Positions 42,167 through 53,639 of a stretch of DNA of 64,000 bases are shown one piece after another. The notes below the pieces were generated by a model. That model was not told where the DNA came from, searched no databases, and saw nothing but the letters and a program-made list of their open reading frames with translations. The stretch covers positions 316,513,259 to 316,577,258 of the forward strand of contig NC_085140.1 of NCBI RefSeq assembly GCF_024139115.2, written 5' to 3'. Every line of letters starts with the position of its first letter. Position 1 is the stretch's first letter. The DNA comes from Armigeres subalbatus. Taxonomy: Eukaryota; Arthropoda; Insecta; Diptera; Culicidae. The position numbers and the translations under genes were made by a program.

Positions 42167-44304
42167 GAAGATCGCAGCAAGCATCGAACGCGCGCGGATG
42201 TGTTTTTCATTTTTAGCTATCTAATTTTTTGTTCCTATTTTTCCATTCGGCCGGTGATAGTGATAGTGATAGTTTAACGTGATTCGGCTGAAAAGAAGTT
42301 TTTTATGCATAAAATCGCTAGATTTCAAGTGTGCGATGAAGGACACTCCTCGGCCCTTTCGCAAATCGTTAGTGTCAACAAGTGTTCTTCTGTTTGTCCG
42401 CAACTTGAATGATCTGTGCTGAAAAAAACGAGGCATTTCGGCAAAACCTTGGCAGAACCTTGCTCGGCAACCATTACCAAGAAAGAGTGGAGCATCGTGA
42501 ATTTGGTGAGATCTTCCAATTATAGTTTTAATATCCTGGGCTGGGTCGATATCCAGAAATGGCCCCTTATTTGGACTATTGGATGCATTGCATTACATTC
42601 ATTTTTTCCGTTCTACTTCCGTCAAATTTTTCGTACGTACCTAATCAACATTAAGCTTATATCGGTCATATTTGTAAAATTAACCGTTGTGTTGCCGGCG
42701 AAAAAAACATCTTTTTCAGGCCGGAAAGGTATTCGGGTACCCACAAAACTAAAATATTTCAGACAATTTTCAACCGATCTACATAATTTTGGTCTCAATT
42801 TAAAACTTCTTCTTCTATCAAGTTGTTATGGGGATGGACCGATTCGGTCAATCTGATTTCCGGGAATCCCGGATTTCTAGGAACATGTTCTACTTAGATG
42901 ATATTGATCGTTGATTTCGGTAGGTAATCCGCAATACGGGTATCATACTTCTTGAAATTTCATCAGCAGATTGATCTTTTTTGTTTTGGGTCCTCAGAAG
43001 TGAAAATGCAAGTGAAATAAAACAAAAAAGAAAATAAGTCGATGTTTTGTGGTTTTGTGGTAAGCAAATGCTGTCTTAAAAAACATATTCCTGGATCACC
43101 GTGAATGCCAACTCCCCAAGCAAATTATATGTGTTTTGACAGTGTTTTGATACTACTATCGACAGTATTTAACAACCAAAAATACATTAAAAAAACAAAT
43201 CTTACAACTGTATTGTATTGATATGTAAGATTTTGGTGCGGCGTTTGTATTAGAGTCTTCTAGATTTGTGTATGCCGGGGTTTTGTACGGATTTTTGTGC
43301 AGAACTGTGTTAAAATTTGCCGTCCGCTGATTGGTTGTATGTTTTTAAAATATTGACATACCAATGAACTAATCAGTTTTGGAATGTAATATCGTCGTAA
43401 TTATTACCTTTATATTGTTGAATAGTAATCGACTAGTTCAGAATAGGCATAGACAATAGCTTTATGTGAAAGATTGATTGTTTGGATTCGAGTTGAGAAA
43501 ATAACTATCGAGTACCTGAAAAGTATCGCAGCAGTTTAACGGAATCACTAATAAATAATCACTCGCCACGAACGAATGATAGTTTGAAATCACGTTGGAA
43601 CACAAAGATGTAATTCATAATCACCGTAGGTGGTCAACCCAAAGTACAAATAAACAAAATCTATCGCTAAAATATTGATTATTGTTCCTCGCGCTAGATG
43701 AATATAAAATCGGAGGTGAACTAGCCTTGGGCTAAAAACCTCTTTAATAAAGATTATAATAATAATAATGAATATAAAACAATCACACTAGCTGATAATC
43801 GCGGACAGTTGAAAGATAAATTAACAATAGCTCTATCGGAGCAATTGATTGTCTGCCCTTACGTTGGGTGAACAATGACAAAATACGTCGTAACTGATCT
43901 ATACTTTGTTCTCGCGTCAACATGAACATGCTAGTTGCTTAGATTACATCACTTACCAAGGTGAATCCTGATCTAAGTAATGACACTTCCTCTCCCTACT
44001 TACAATACTCCTTCCCGTAACAATCGTAGAGATGCAGACGATTCGTCGGTCTCTAAAACAACGGTTGTTACACTAACATTCCTTCCCTTCCCTCGATGAT
44101 CGTAAGGACGTGGCCGGCGCCGTTATTGACCCATCAAAAGTTGAGCTTTCGGAACGTGCACATTGAGGATGGGTTACTAATTCCAAGTCCCATCTGTTGG
44201 TTCCCTGTGCAATTCCGCTAGTTCTGGTCAATCACGGAGTAGCAACTACGAATTGTACGGTCATCTCATGCTCATGCTCATGCTCATGCTCATGCTCATG
44301 CTCT
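42167..44304 (+). mobile_element. 2.1-kb LINE-like insertion with hexamer tail and 19-bp TSD
   Basis: GGAATTACGAAAAGATTTC occurs at 42148-42166 and 44305-44323, directly flanking this block, which splits the minisatellite. The right end is a (CATGCT)n tail (44268-44302) typical of target-primed retrotransposons with simple-repeat tails. The final ~110 bp (44191-44304) match the SINE at 62108-62739, and 43995-44170 matches 51775-51960. A 146-codon frame (42416-42856) is not recognised and no RT is present, so this is either an internally deleted LINE or a long non-autonomous derivative. Short TGATAG repeats at 42254-42272 lie near its 5' end. Confidence 0.75.
43710..43767 (+). mobile_element. 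58-bp LINE 3'-end insertion with 12-bp TSD
   Basis: ATGAATATAAAA flanks both sides (43698-43709 and 43768-43779). The insert contains CTTGGGCTAAAAACCTCTTT and AATAAAG followed by a (TAA)n tail, typical of the extreme 3' end of a non-LTR element. It is nested in the 42167-44304 insertion, hence younger than it. Confidence 0.75.
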
Positions 44305-46560
44305 GGAATTACGAAAAGATTTCATCGATAATTCCCACTGGGTTCCTTCCAAAACTCTGACTGATATTTTTCTGGAATTCCGACTGATTTCCTTACATAA
44401 TTCCTATGATAGATTTCTATTGGAATTCCGATGATATTCCTTTCGGAGCTCGAACCGAATATCTCACGGAGTTCCGACAGGAATTCCCAAAATATTTCTT
44501 TCAATACTTCGATTGATTTCTTTCCGGAATTCTGACGTTTTTTTTCGGAATTCCAATGGGTTTGCTTTCGGAATTCCGACTGATTTTTTCCTGAAATCTG
44601 ACAGGATTCCTTCCGGAATTTCAACGGCATTTCTTCCCAAATTCCCAATTCTGAAATTCCGACAGTATTTCTTCTGAAATTTTTACGAGTTCCTTTCTAT
44701 AATTTCAGAAAATATGACAGAACTCCTTCCGGAATTCCGAAGGGATTTTGCACGGAATTTCGTCGGGATTCCTTTCGGAATTCCGACCGAAGTTTTGACT
44801 AGGTTCCTTGCGAAATCCTGACAAGAATCTTTTTTTTAGTTCCAGCAGGGTATCTTTCCGAATGCCGGCTGAATTATTTCCGAAACTCCGACGGGATTCC
44901 TTCCGGAATTACGAAACGATTTCATTCCGTAATTCCCACTGCGTTCCTTCCAAAAATCTGACTGAAATATTTTCGGAACTCCAACGGTTTTCGTTTCGGA
45001 ATTCCTACAGGATTTCTATGAGATTCCTTCCGAAATTCCGACGAGATTTTTAAAATTCCATCGAGGTTCATTCCGAGTTCCGACGAGATTTCTTCCATAG
45101 CTCCAACGAGAATCCACTCGGAATTTCTACGGGAATTTTGACGCGATTCCTTACGAAATCCTGACAATTTTTTTAAAATTCCAATGGAAATTCTTTCGGA
45201 ACTCAGAGTGAAATAATTCCGGAAAATTTCGACGGGATTACTTCCGGAATTAAGAAAGCATTCCATCAGTTATTCCCACTGGGTTGCTTTTAAAACTCTG
45301 ACTGAAATCTTTTCGGAATTCCGCCTGAATCCTTTACGTAGTACCGATGATTCGTTTCGGAAATCCAACATGATTTCTTAAGAAATTCCGACGAGATTCT
45401 TTTCAAAATTTCATCGAGATTTCTTCAGGAACTTCACTGATTTCTTCCGGAGTTCCGACGAGATTCGTTCCGAAGCTCCGATGAGACTCCATTCGGAATT
45501 TCGAAGGAAATTCTTCCGAAGTTTTGACGGGATTACTTCCGGAACTCCGACAAGATTCCTTTCCAATTTCTGCCGCATTTTCCACTTGATTCCTTCCGGA
45601 ATTTCTACCTTATTTCTTCTGGAATTCCCAGAAACTTCCTTGTAGAATTCCGACGGGATTCCTTCCGGAAGCATTTCTAGCTGAAATTCGAAGGGATTCC
45701 ATCCTGTATTCCGACCAGATTTCTATTGGAATTTCTTTCGGATCTCTAACAGGATATCTTTTAGAGTTCCCACAGGATTCCATACGGAATTCCCAAAATA
45801 TTTCTTCCAATATTTATTTTCGGAATTCTGCTGGATTTTTTTCGGAATTCCAATGTGTTACTTTTCGGAATTCCGACTGATTTTTTTTTCCTGAAAGCCG
45901 ATAGGATTCTTTCCCAAATTTCAACGAGATTTCTTCCTTAATTGAGGCGGAATTCCTTTCGGAATTTCGCCTGGATTGTTTTCGGAATTTTGACGTGATT
46001 CCTTTCAAAATTCGGACAGGCACATTTTTTGGCTTTCTTTTCAAAATGTCTCAGAGATTCAGTCCGGAATTTCAACGAGATTCTTTCCCTAATTCTGACG
46101 AATTTCTTTCGGATTTTATTCGGGATTGCTTCTAAAATGTTAACAGGATTTCTTCCGAATTAGAGACTTAATTTCTTTAGGTAGGATTTTGACAGCTTTT
46201 CTTCCAAATTCCCGGCGGAATACCTTCCAGAACTCCCAAAGGGGTTTCTTCCGGAATTTCGACTGAATTCTTTTCGGATATCCGATGGGAATCCGGAATT
46301 CCAAAGAAATTTCTTCCAGAATTCCGAATTAATTCTTTCCGGAATTTTGACGGGATTCCTTCCGAAAATTTGACCGGATTCCTTTCGAAATTCCGACGAG
46401 GCTCCTTTCGCAATTGGAGCGGGATTCCTTTTGGAATTCCTTTCAAAATTCCAACGGGATTTCTTCCGGAAATATGACGAGTTTCCTTTCGAAATTCCGA
46501 CAAGATTAGTTCCTAAATTCCGAAGGAATTCCTGTAATTCCTACGTATGCCTTCCGCAAA
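44305..46560. repeat. GGAATTCCGACGGGATTCC minisatellite, right block
   Basis: Same unit as 38800-42147, more degenerate towards the right edge. Blocks such as GAAATCCTGACAAGAATCTTT at about 44812 continue the higher-order pattern. It fades out around 46560. Confidence 0.75.
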
Positions 46561-48440
46561 TTCCTACAACATACTTCCTCTGAAAATCCAGGATTCGCAT
46601 TGAATTCCTTTGGAAGTTATCACGAGATTATGATAGTTCCTCTGAAAATTCTCAAGAAATTCCTTCAGATTTTTTAAGAGAAGATCTTCGCGAAGCTCCT
46701 CCCTTTGGATTTTTTTTTTCTCTGTAGTGGAGTTAGTCTCCTTAATTGTTTGATATTTCTTAAATCCGTTTTTCTTTCTGAGAGTAGTAGAAGTATAGAG
46801 TTGTAGAACTTCATTTCTCATTTCGTGATATAAATTCATTTAATGAAATTCGGTTCATATAAATTGCCAATTTTTATTGCGAGTTGCGATGCACCCAACA
46901 TTACAGACTTGTTCAAAAAACATTTCGTTCAGTTCGCCTTCAGCCGTTTCGTGAACTCTCTTTGTTTTACGTCCGAACCATCCATCCATCGATTCCATCG
47001 CCGTGAACATAAATCAAGAACCCGCTCCTCAAAGTGGCACCGTAAAAATCCAACTTGACGTTCTAATGGTTCACATTTCCATGTTTTGATCTCATTATTT
47101 GCCTTCGGTGTTTTATTAGCCCGGTGCACTATTCCTACCAACCGACAACGGATGGGCACTCTTCGAAGATACTGTATAGGCACCGTAAAAGAAACGACGC
47201 TAATAATGAACCAGCGGTCGCTGCTGGCTGGCTGGCTCGATGGAGAGATGAATTTTCCAGCATTTTGAGTCAATTCCTCCCCAGAGCGCGCGCAATCGTT
47301 AAAATGGAAGGTGCAATACTATAAATTTGGACGCCCCATCCGACAACATCAGAAGCTGAGCTGCTGCGGCATCTCGAACGACGTTCGAGTTAGTTAGTCG
47401 CGTTTGGCCCTTAAATTGCCTGCTTCTGCCATACTGTGCTGGTGTAGTGTCTGCCTGTGGTAGGAACTGGAGCCGGAGATGGCTTTAATGAGTCCGTATA
47501 GTGGTCTCTCTCGGTTGGAAGCCAACATTATGGTGGGAATGGTGGGGCTGGGGGGTCATCGCGAGTCGAAACGGCGAAGGCGATGGTGCTTATAGACTAC
47601 TACTCCTCATTCAGTACGGAAGCTAAACTGGTCTGGACTCTGGTGGCCGTTGGAAAACGATGAGTTCCAACTTTTATTGACTGTGAAAGTTTTATTTATT
47701 TGGAATTTCAATATTTGAATTAGTTTTTTACGGGTGAGATGAGCCTGCCGGTGGGGAAGATCGTTGCACTTATCCACGCGATGCTAATGCAACTCGGTCG
47801 TTCCGAGTTTGAATCGTTTCCCTTTTGTGTTCAAGCATAAAAATTTACGAGAATTTTCGGTTGTAACGGAACATTTGATGGCTGCTTGAAGTGGGGATGA
47901 TGAATTTGAAGAATGTCGATACACGAAAGCAAGAACAGATGCAATCTGCTGTTATCGATGACTGGTAGAATAGTTTGATGCTTTCTTTGAATTATGTTGA
48001 TTGCATTTAGGCATCGATTTCAGTTGATACATTTATATGCTTTTGAATCACCTAGATTTAAGAGTCTTGCTTGTTTGTGGTTTTACCACTGCAGAGAACG
48101 AGAATAAGGCATATTTCCATATTTTGTTTAGCATCAAAAGCAGTAATTGAAATTCAAGCGTTGCGTTTTTTTTTTCACTGTCTGGAAACATTTACAGACA
48201 GAATTCGGTCAACAGATTTACCGAATTTGTAAGTAATTAAGATATTTTGTAAAGCAGTTTTTAGTTAATAAAACTATAGCTTTTTAGCTGACGAAAGACA
48301 AAGTGATGAATTATGGTATAAATATGATGTTAAATACAACTTATCCTAAAACGATTTGTTCAATAAAATTAATTTCCCTGCACCTATAGTAGAACAACCG
48401 TACATATGTAGCCCTGGAAGGTGCAATTCGAAGATCTGGT
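46561..48440. other. 1.9 kb without a recognised gene
   Basis: Includes GC-richer DNA at 46930-47660 with overlapping open frames up to 114 codons on both strands and no motif. GGCTGGCTGGCTCG near 47224 is a short repeat. Nothing else supported. Confidence 0.4.
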
Positions 48441-49590
48441 GTGCCACGAGACGGAACCATAATGAACAAGTTTTACATGCTCCATAGTTTCGTGGATGAT
48501 ATCAACATCATTGGTGTAGATCACCAAAGCAGTGGAAGAAGTAAATCACCAAAGCAGTGGAGAAGTTCCTTTTACACGTCAGACTGTAAGAATAGGTCTG
48601 ATCATAAACTCTGTCAAAACTATGTACCTGGTGACTGGCAGAAAACGTAGCAGTCCAAAAGGTGTTGGTCCCGAGGTGTAAATGGATGGGATACGGTTTG
48701 AGATTGTCAACTGGGGTCGTGGGATCAAACCCCACCGAAGGGGCGGTTACCCTCCAATACCTTTTCCGAACTAAATCTATCACATGTTGTACATATGCAT
48801 AATCAAGTTTCAGACATAGTAGTTGTCAACGAATTCATATATCTTGGAACACTCGTTACATGTGATAATGACGTTAGCCGTGAGGTGGAAAGACGAGTTG
48901 CGGCTACAAGTAGGATTGTCTATGGTTTGCGTAGCCAGCTAAAGTCTCGCCGCCTACAGACACGCACACAACTAGCTCTGCACACATCGTTTATCGTCCA
49001 GTCGTCGCCCTGTACGGCCATGAAGCATGGACGTTAAAATATGCAGACCAAAATAAATACACCACTAGGTGTTCCAATCTGCCAAATTCACGATTCAGCC
49101 ATCTTGGATTTTAGTATGGGAGAGCCAGCCGGTTTGTTGTCGTTTTGCACTGAACATGAATTTTTCACCCCCGCCTTCTTCTCTTCCATAAACTTAGCAG
49201 GTTGGAGCACCTAGTAGTGTATTCATCTTGATCCAGACTATCGAATTCTCGGAGGGTTTGAACGAAACATACTGCGCTCAATACTTAGCGGTGTGGTGGA
49301 AAATGGTGAATGGCGCAGACCCATGAATCTCGAGTTATACCAAGTGTACAAAAATGCAGACATCGGCAGGCTGATAAAATACGGCATATTACAATGGGCT
49401 GGACATGTAGTGTGTATGCCGGAAGGGAGACCAGTAAGTCATGTTGAGCAGAGGACCTGAAAGAGGACGTCGCCTCCGGGGTAGACCCCGCATTCGTTGA
49501 CTGTGTGCAATCGAGGAAGATGCGCGTGCGGTCGGCGTGCAGGGAGACTGGCTGACGGTCCAAGGCGGTTCAAGAACGAGCCACCTGGAA
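48441..49590 (+). pseudogene. LINE RT C-terminal relic, interrupted by a MITE
   Basis: Three pieces of one LINE protein. 48441-48520 holds FVDDINIIGVD, a changed FADDIDIIG motif. 48820-49037 reads NEFIYLGTLVTCDNDVSRE and RRVAATSRIVYGLRSQL. 49230-49590, after a MITE, reads GGFERNILRSILSGVVENGE, WRRPMNLELYQVYKNADIG and LQWAGHVVCMPEGRP. These blocks line up with the C-terminal third of the LINE at 53.6-56.9 kb (RWAGHVARM). Frameshifts and stops make it dead. Confidence 0.75.
49050..49229. mobile_element. 180-bp MITE, copy 1, inside the LINE relic
   Basis: Left end AAAATAAATACACCACTAGG and right end CCTAGTAGTGTATTCATCTT are imperfect inverted repeats; the interior (GGGAGAGCCAGC, TTTTTCACCCCCGCC) matches copy 2 at 50494-50671. 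It interrupts the LINE reading between the KYAD and RILGGFER blocks, so it is younger than that LINE copy. Confidence 0.75.
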
Positions 49591-49985
49591 TAAGACATTA
49601 CATTCAGTTTTGCTCCGGACAACATGGAGTGTACGACTATCATCGGTACACTCATTTTCAAGTTATTACGTTGTGCCATGTATTTTTAATTGATTTAGAA
49701 GGCGTTTTCCATCGAAAAACATAAAACCGTCATAACTCGAAAATCTTACCAATGATATTTTTGAAAATTTGAAGAAGCGTAGAATTATAGTAGGAATCGA
49801 ATGGTGGCTTTCGATTGAGTGGTATATTTGTTTCATAATAACCGCGATTTTATATTTTTACGTTCAACAGTTCTTACAAATTTAACAACATTTGAAAAAA
49901 TACGAGAAAGGCAAAAAGTCAGACCCGTTTTCAATTCTCAAAATAATGTTTAATTTGTAATAATTTGTGTATGTTTAAAGATGAA
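49591..49985. other. no feature recognised
   Basis: AT-rich sequence between LINE relic and the next fragment; nothing supported. Confidence 0.35.
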
Positions 49986-50440
49986 ATGAAAGGAACAACC
50001 CAAGATGTGATCGTTTCCAATTGCAAAACGTGCAATCGATCGGGATGTTTGGGAACCTTTCTTGTGTGCGAGCGTAGGTGAGACGGTAAAGGATCGGCAG
50101 TACATCTGCAATGACTGCGATGCAAAGGTGAGTGACGACTGACGATTAAACGAAACGCTGGAAGAAGCCGAGAGTTGACAATTGTTTCGCCAAATCTGGT
50201 ACAACAGCTTCGAAGAAGTGAAAGATTCTATTGTTATGTCCGCTAGTAAAACTTCCAGTGTGCGATGAATAGAACAGGAGGAGCTACATAAGCGTGAGCT
50301 GGAGGAAGAGCAGTGTCGAATCGAGGAGAAAAAGCAGCTGATGGAGGAACAACGTCAGTCGTTGCAATCTGGACAATTGATTCATCGATCACAGCCAGCA
50401 GAATGAACGATATGGTCCACAGTGTACCACACACCATCAA
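49986..50440 (+). pseudogene. possible BEL/Pao gag remnant
   Basis: Shifting frames read CKTCNRSGCLGTFLVCERR, then RQYICNDCDAK, a cysteine-rich zinc-finger-like block, followed by a charged helix EELHKRELEEEQCRIEEKK. BEL/Pao gag proteins have a PHD-like finger followed by a coiled coil in this order, which is my reason for the call. Frameshifts and stops are frequent. Other retroelement gag origins are possible. Confidence 0.3.
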
Positions 50441-50493
50441 AACTCTACGCAAACGATCCGGTCTACCCGAGCGATTACACAAGGTGACTCAAA

Positions 50494-50671
50494 CCAAGAT
50501 GAATACACCACTAGATGTTTCAATCTACCAAATTCAAGATTCAGCCCTCTTGGATATTTGTATGGGAGAGCCAGCGAGTTTGTTTACGATTTGCACTGAC
50601 AATGAATTTTTCACCCCCGCCATCTTCTCTTCTATAAATTTGGCAGATTGGGACACCTATGTATTCATCTT
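50494..50671. mobile_element. 178-bp MITE, copy 2, with 8-bp TSD
   Basis: CCAAGATGAATACACCACTA at the left and TATGTATTCATCTT at the right. GACTCAAA precedes (50486-50493) and follows (50672-50679), a perfect 8-bp TSD, hAT-like. Strong similarity to 49050-49229 throughout. The fused-end palindrome at 14334 appears to be the same family. Confidence 0.8.
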
Positions 50672-50679
50672 GACTCAAA

Positions 50680-50999
50680 TTGTGTTGGACTTATGTAACC
50701 GCAGTCGTATTTTATTCTTGCACTTGGGAGTGGTCCTACATTCAAGAAAGCAGAGGGTTATCCTCATCTCGGACGCCAAAATGAAGCGGTTAAGGCAACA
50801 AAGTAAGGGAAAGGTCCAAATTATCACCCCAAGGATACCTTGCCCCAGTGGCGATACTAATTTAAGCCGCCCTAATCAATAGAGAGCACAGCCTTCTAGT
50901 CCCAAGAAAACTATTCATTTGGCGAGCTGTGCATATCTGTGTATGTAATAGGAACAGTTAATAGCTTTATTCTTCTTGTAACTACTAAGCTAAAACGCG
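50680..50999. other. no feature recognised
   Basis: Sequence right of the MITE continues the older host fragment without a recognisable frame. Confidence 0.35.
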
Positions 51000-51670
51000 G
51001 AAATGGAGTGCGCGAAGAATTGTGATATCGCTTTGATCATCAGATCGTGCGTTCGAGGAATTCGCGAGTTAAAACGAAGAAAAGTTCGCTTCATAGAGCA
51101 GAGGAACAACATAAAATAGTGCGCGACGAATCGTCTTATCGCATTGTCCGTTGGGGCCGCATTCGAGAAAAAAAAAAGAAAAGAAGAAAAGTCTGTCTTG
51201 TAGAGCAGAGGAGCGAAATCAATTAGTATGCAACGGATCGTGTTATCATTTTATCCGTCGGGGGTGGTGTTCGAGAAAGTCGCGAATTGAAAAGAAGAAA
51301 AGTCTGCTCTGTAGAGCAGAGGAGTAAAATGAATTAGTACGCAAAGGATCGTATTATTACTTTGTTCGACAGGGTTTGTGTTCGAGAAAGTCGCGAATTT
51401 AAAAGAAGAAAAGTCTGCTCTGTAGATCGAAGCAGCAAAATTTATTAGTACGCGACGGATCGTGTTATTACTTTGTTAGACGCAACCCGCGTTCGCGAAA
51501 GTCGCGAGTTGAAAAGGAAGAAAGTCTTGTAGAGCAGAGGAGCGATATAAATTTGTGTGTAACAGATCGTTTTATCGTTTCGTCCCGCGTTCGAGAAATT
51601 AGCGAATTAATAATAGAGAAGTCTACTTTGTTGAGCTGATGAGCGAAATTGATTGGTGCGCTATGTTGGC
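51000..51670. repeat. ~109-bp tandem repeat, six units
   Basis: The word GTTCGAGAAAGTCGCGAATT and variants begins units at about 51052, 51161, 51270, 51378, 51490 and 51589, spacing 109, 109, 108, 112 and 99. Each unit also has AAGAAGAAAAGTCTG, TGTAGAGCAGAGGAGC and GGATCGTNTTAT blocks in the same order. Inner units are most alike; outer ones are degraded. Tandem monomers of this kind can be LINE promoters, but no LINE body follows here. Confidence 0.85.
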
Positions 51671-51774
51671 AGATTAAACCCTTTAAGAATGCGCTTTAAA
51701 TTTAATTGGTTTTCGTCCTTATTTTCGAACAGATATAACGTCGTTAAGTAGAAATGTTTAGTCGCTTTCCAAGG

Positions 51775-51960
51775 TGGCTTACAATACAATACCTTTCAAA
51801 CTAACCAACTTTTCGCGCTAATAGAGTTGCAGAGGATTCCTCGGTCTATTATGGCAAAGAGTGTTGAACTGACTTGTTTTCCTATCTCAATTCTAAATTT
51901 ACTGTGAAGACGTGGCCAGCATCGTTTATTGGTCTTGAATATAAAAACTAAAAGCATGTA
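51775..51960 (+). mobile_element. LINE-family 3'-region fragment
   Basis: TTACAATAC, GAGTTGCAGAGGATTCCTCG and GACGTGGCCAGC match, in order, the segment 43995-44170 of the LINE-like insertion (TTACAATAC, GAGATGCAGACGATTCGTCG, GACGTGGCCGGC). The hexamer tail is not present here. Confidence 0.55.
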
Positions 51961-52039
51961 CTGTGAGAATGGCTTTCAAATCTCAAGAAAACCCTTCAGT
52001 TGACGAGCCGATTTTTTTTCGGCCAATCACAACTAGCAA

Positions 52040-52170
52040 CTACTTTTTCTTCTTCTTCTTATTCTTCTTATTGGCGTTACACCCTTCATTGGGACACCCC
52101 TCAGCCGCATTCAGCATGGTCTTGTTTTGTAGCCGCGCATCTTACCGCACTGTTAAGGAAAATCCTCCAG
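52040..52170 (-). mobile_element. internally deleted Feilai-like SINE, minus strand
   Basis: On the minus strand the head TTAACAGTGCGGTAAGATGC and GGCTACAAAACAAGACCATG lines up with the Feilai head (26089-26132), then jumps to a GGTGTAACGCCAATAAGAAG tail equivalent to the Feilai 3' end. About 180 bp of body including the B box is missing. Tail reads as TTCTTCTTCTTCTTATT on the plus strand at 52047-52068. Confidence 0.65.
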
Positions 52171-53260
52171 CAACTACGATGTTTATAGTAGCCTTTTTGC
52201 TTCAATCTGAAAAACATTGGCCTAAGCGTTCCTGAATATCACTACTCAAGAAGAGATACGTCCAGTCCACGTCCATCGTTCACCAAGTCAGTTGATCGAC
52301 GCGACTAGGTTCAACAAAATCATACATCATAAGCGTAGCAAAACGAACTTGAGGATTAACCCCCTTAAGCAGGATGAGTTGCGATGACCATAGAAAATAG
52401 CTCAAACGGAATTCTCGTGAGCACGATTTATAAACCGTAGCCATACATCGACGACGTCCGTTGGAGTTCGTCGCATGCGAAGCCGTATTGAAGCGGTATT
52501 GTAAGCACCTGTGTAAACCAAGTATCCTATTGATTAATCTAGGCAACATCATGTTGCAAAGCTCACCAATGATTGCAACCATCGTCGTTTCCGCCAGTTT
52601 AATCGAGAGACTGTTGATATACGTCAACGGTTCAAGTTGCCAAGCTGAGGAATCTCATAGATATTGTAGGGTGCTGTCAATACGATACACCGCGCGGCTT
52701 TTGTAATGTTTCCAAAAGCGCATTTGCACAAGATTCCACGCGGCGTTTCCCATTCAAAAGGAACAACCGCACCCTAGGAAACGCCGCAATGTTATCTCCC
52801 CATAAGAATCGAGTATACGGGCAGCAAAAAGTGCGGTGCGTCGTTTTCTCTGGGAAGCGCCGCGTGTACTTTTGGGCAAATGCGTTAATAATGTGTCGAA
52901 AAAATGCGATGACAGCGCATCGACCGCCCGTCTGCAGCCTTTTTTCGTCCTGGTATTTACATTCGTCGACGTAGACTAGTTCAGACTAATCTTGGTCAAG
53001 GTCAGAAGAAGCCAGGTGGAACGTTGGGTGGCTGTATTCACGTGGTCCACATCGAATTCGTGCATTGCCTTTCCACATTCGGTGACGTCAATAGTGACAA
53101 CTTACAAGTGCTGACACCAAATGGTTGTTTAATTTACCTGAAACTCTCTATATTGGAAGCAGAGTGTAAAATAATCGAAATTTTTCGGTGAAAACCACCT
53201 TTCTTCACTTGTCAGCTCACTTCCAGACACATTCATAGTCGGCTCTGGACTGTCAATATT
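52171..53260. other. 1.1 kb without a recognised gene
   Basis: Open frames up to 115 codons on the minus strand with no recognised motif. Unusually many CG-containing words at 52680-52870 (ACGCGGCGTTTCC, GGAAACGCCGC), including an imperfect inverted pair. Nothing else supported. Confidence 0.35.
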
Positions 53261-53272
53261 CGGTTGAATATT

Positions 53273-53477
53273 CTTCTTCTTCTTATTGGCATTACATCCC
53301 CACACTGGGACAGAGCCGCCTCGCAGCTTAGTGTTCATTAAGCACTTCCACAGTTATCAACTGCGAGGTTTCTAAGCCAGGTTACCATTTTTGCATACGT
53401 TTATCATGTGGCTAGCACGATGATACTTTTATGCCCAGGGAAGTCGAGATAATTTCCAATCCGAAAATTGCCTAGAC
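53273..53477 (-). mobile_element. 5'-truncated Feilai SINE, 12-bp TSD
   Basis: CGGTTGAATATT flanks both sides (53261-53272 and 53478-53489). The minus strand starts at GTCTAGGCAATTTTCGG, i.e. just after the tRNA-like head of the full copy at 26079, and ends GGGATGTAATGCCAATAAG with a (GAA)n tail. The missing head means no pol III promoter. Perfect TSD shows truncation happened during insertion, not by later deletion. Confidence 0.85.
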
Positions 53478-53639
53478 CGGTTGAATATTAGTCATTGAAT
53501 ATTTATGCACATTTCACAAATTGATAAATTATCTGAAATCTTAACACGTTTCAAATGAGTAAAGTAGTTTGTCACATAGAACTGAATCTGATTTTCATCC
53601 GAGAGGCACTTTCAACGGTAAACAACAACATAAATTATT

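Noticed and set aside
48690..48745. tRNA-like B box (GGTTTGATCCC on the minus strand)
   Set aside because: One mismatch, no A box and no tail; it lies in LINE-derived sequence and could be chance.
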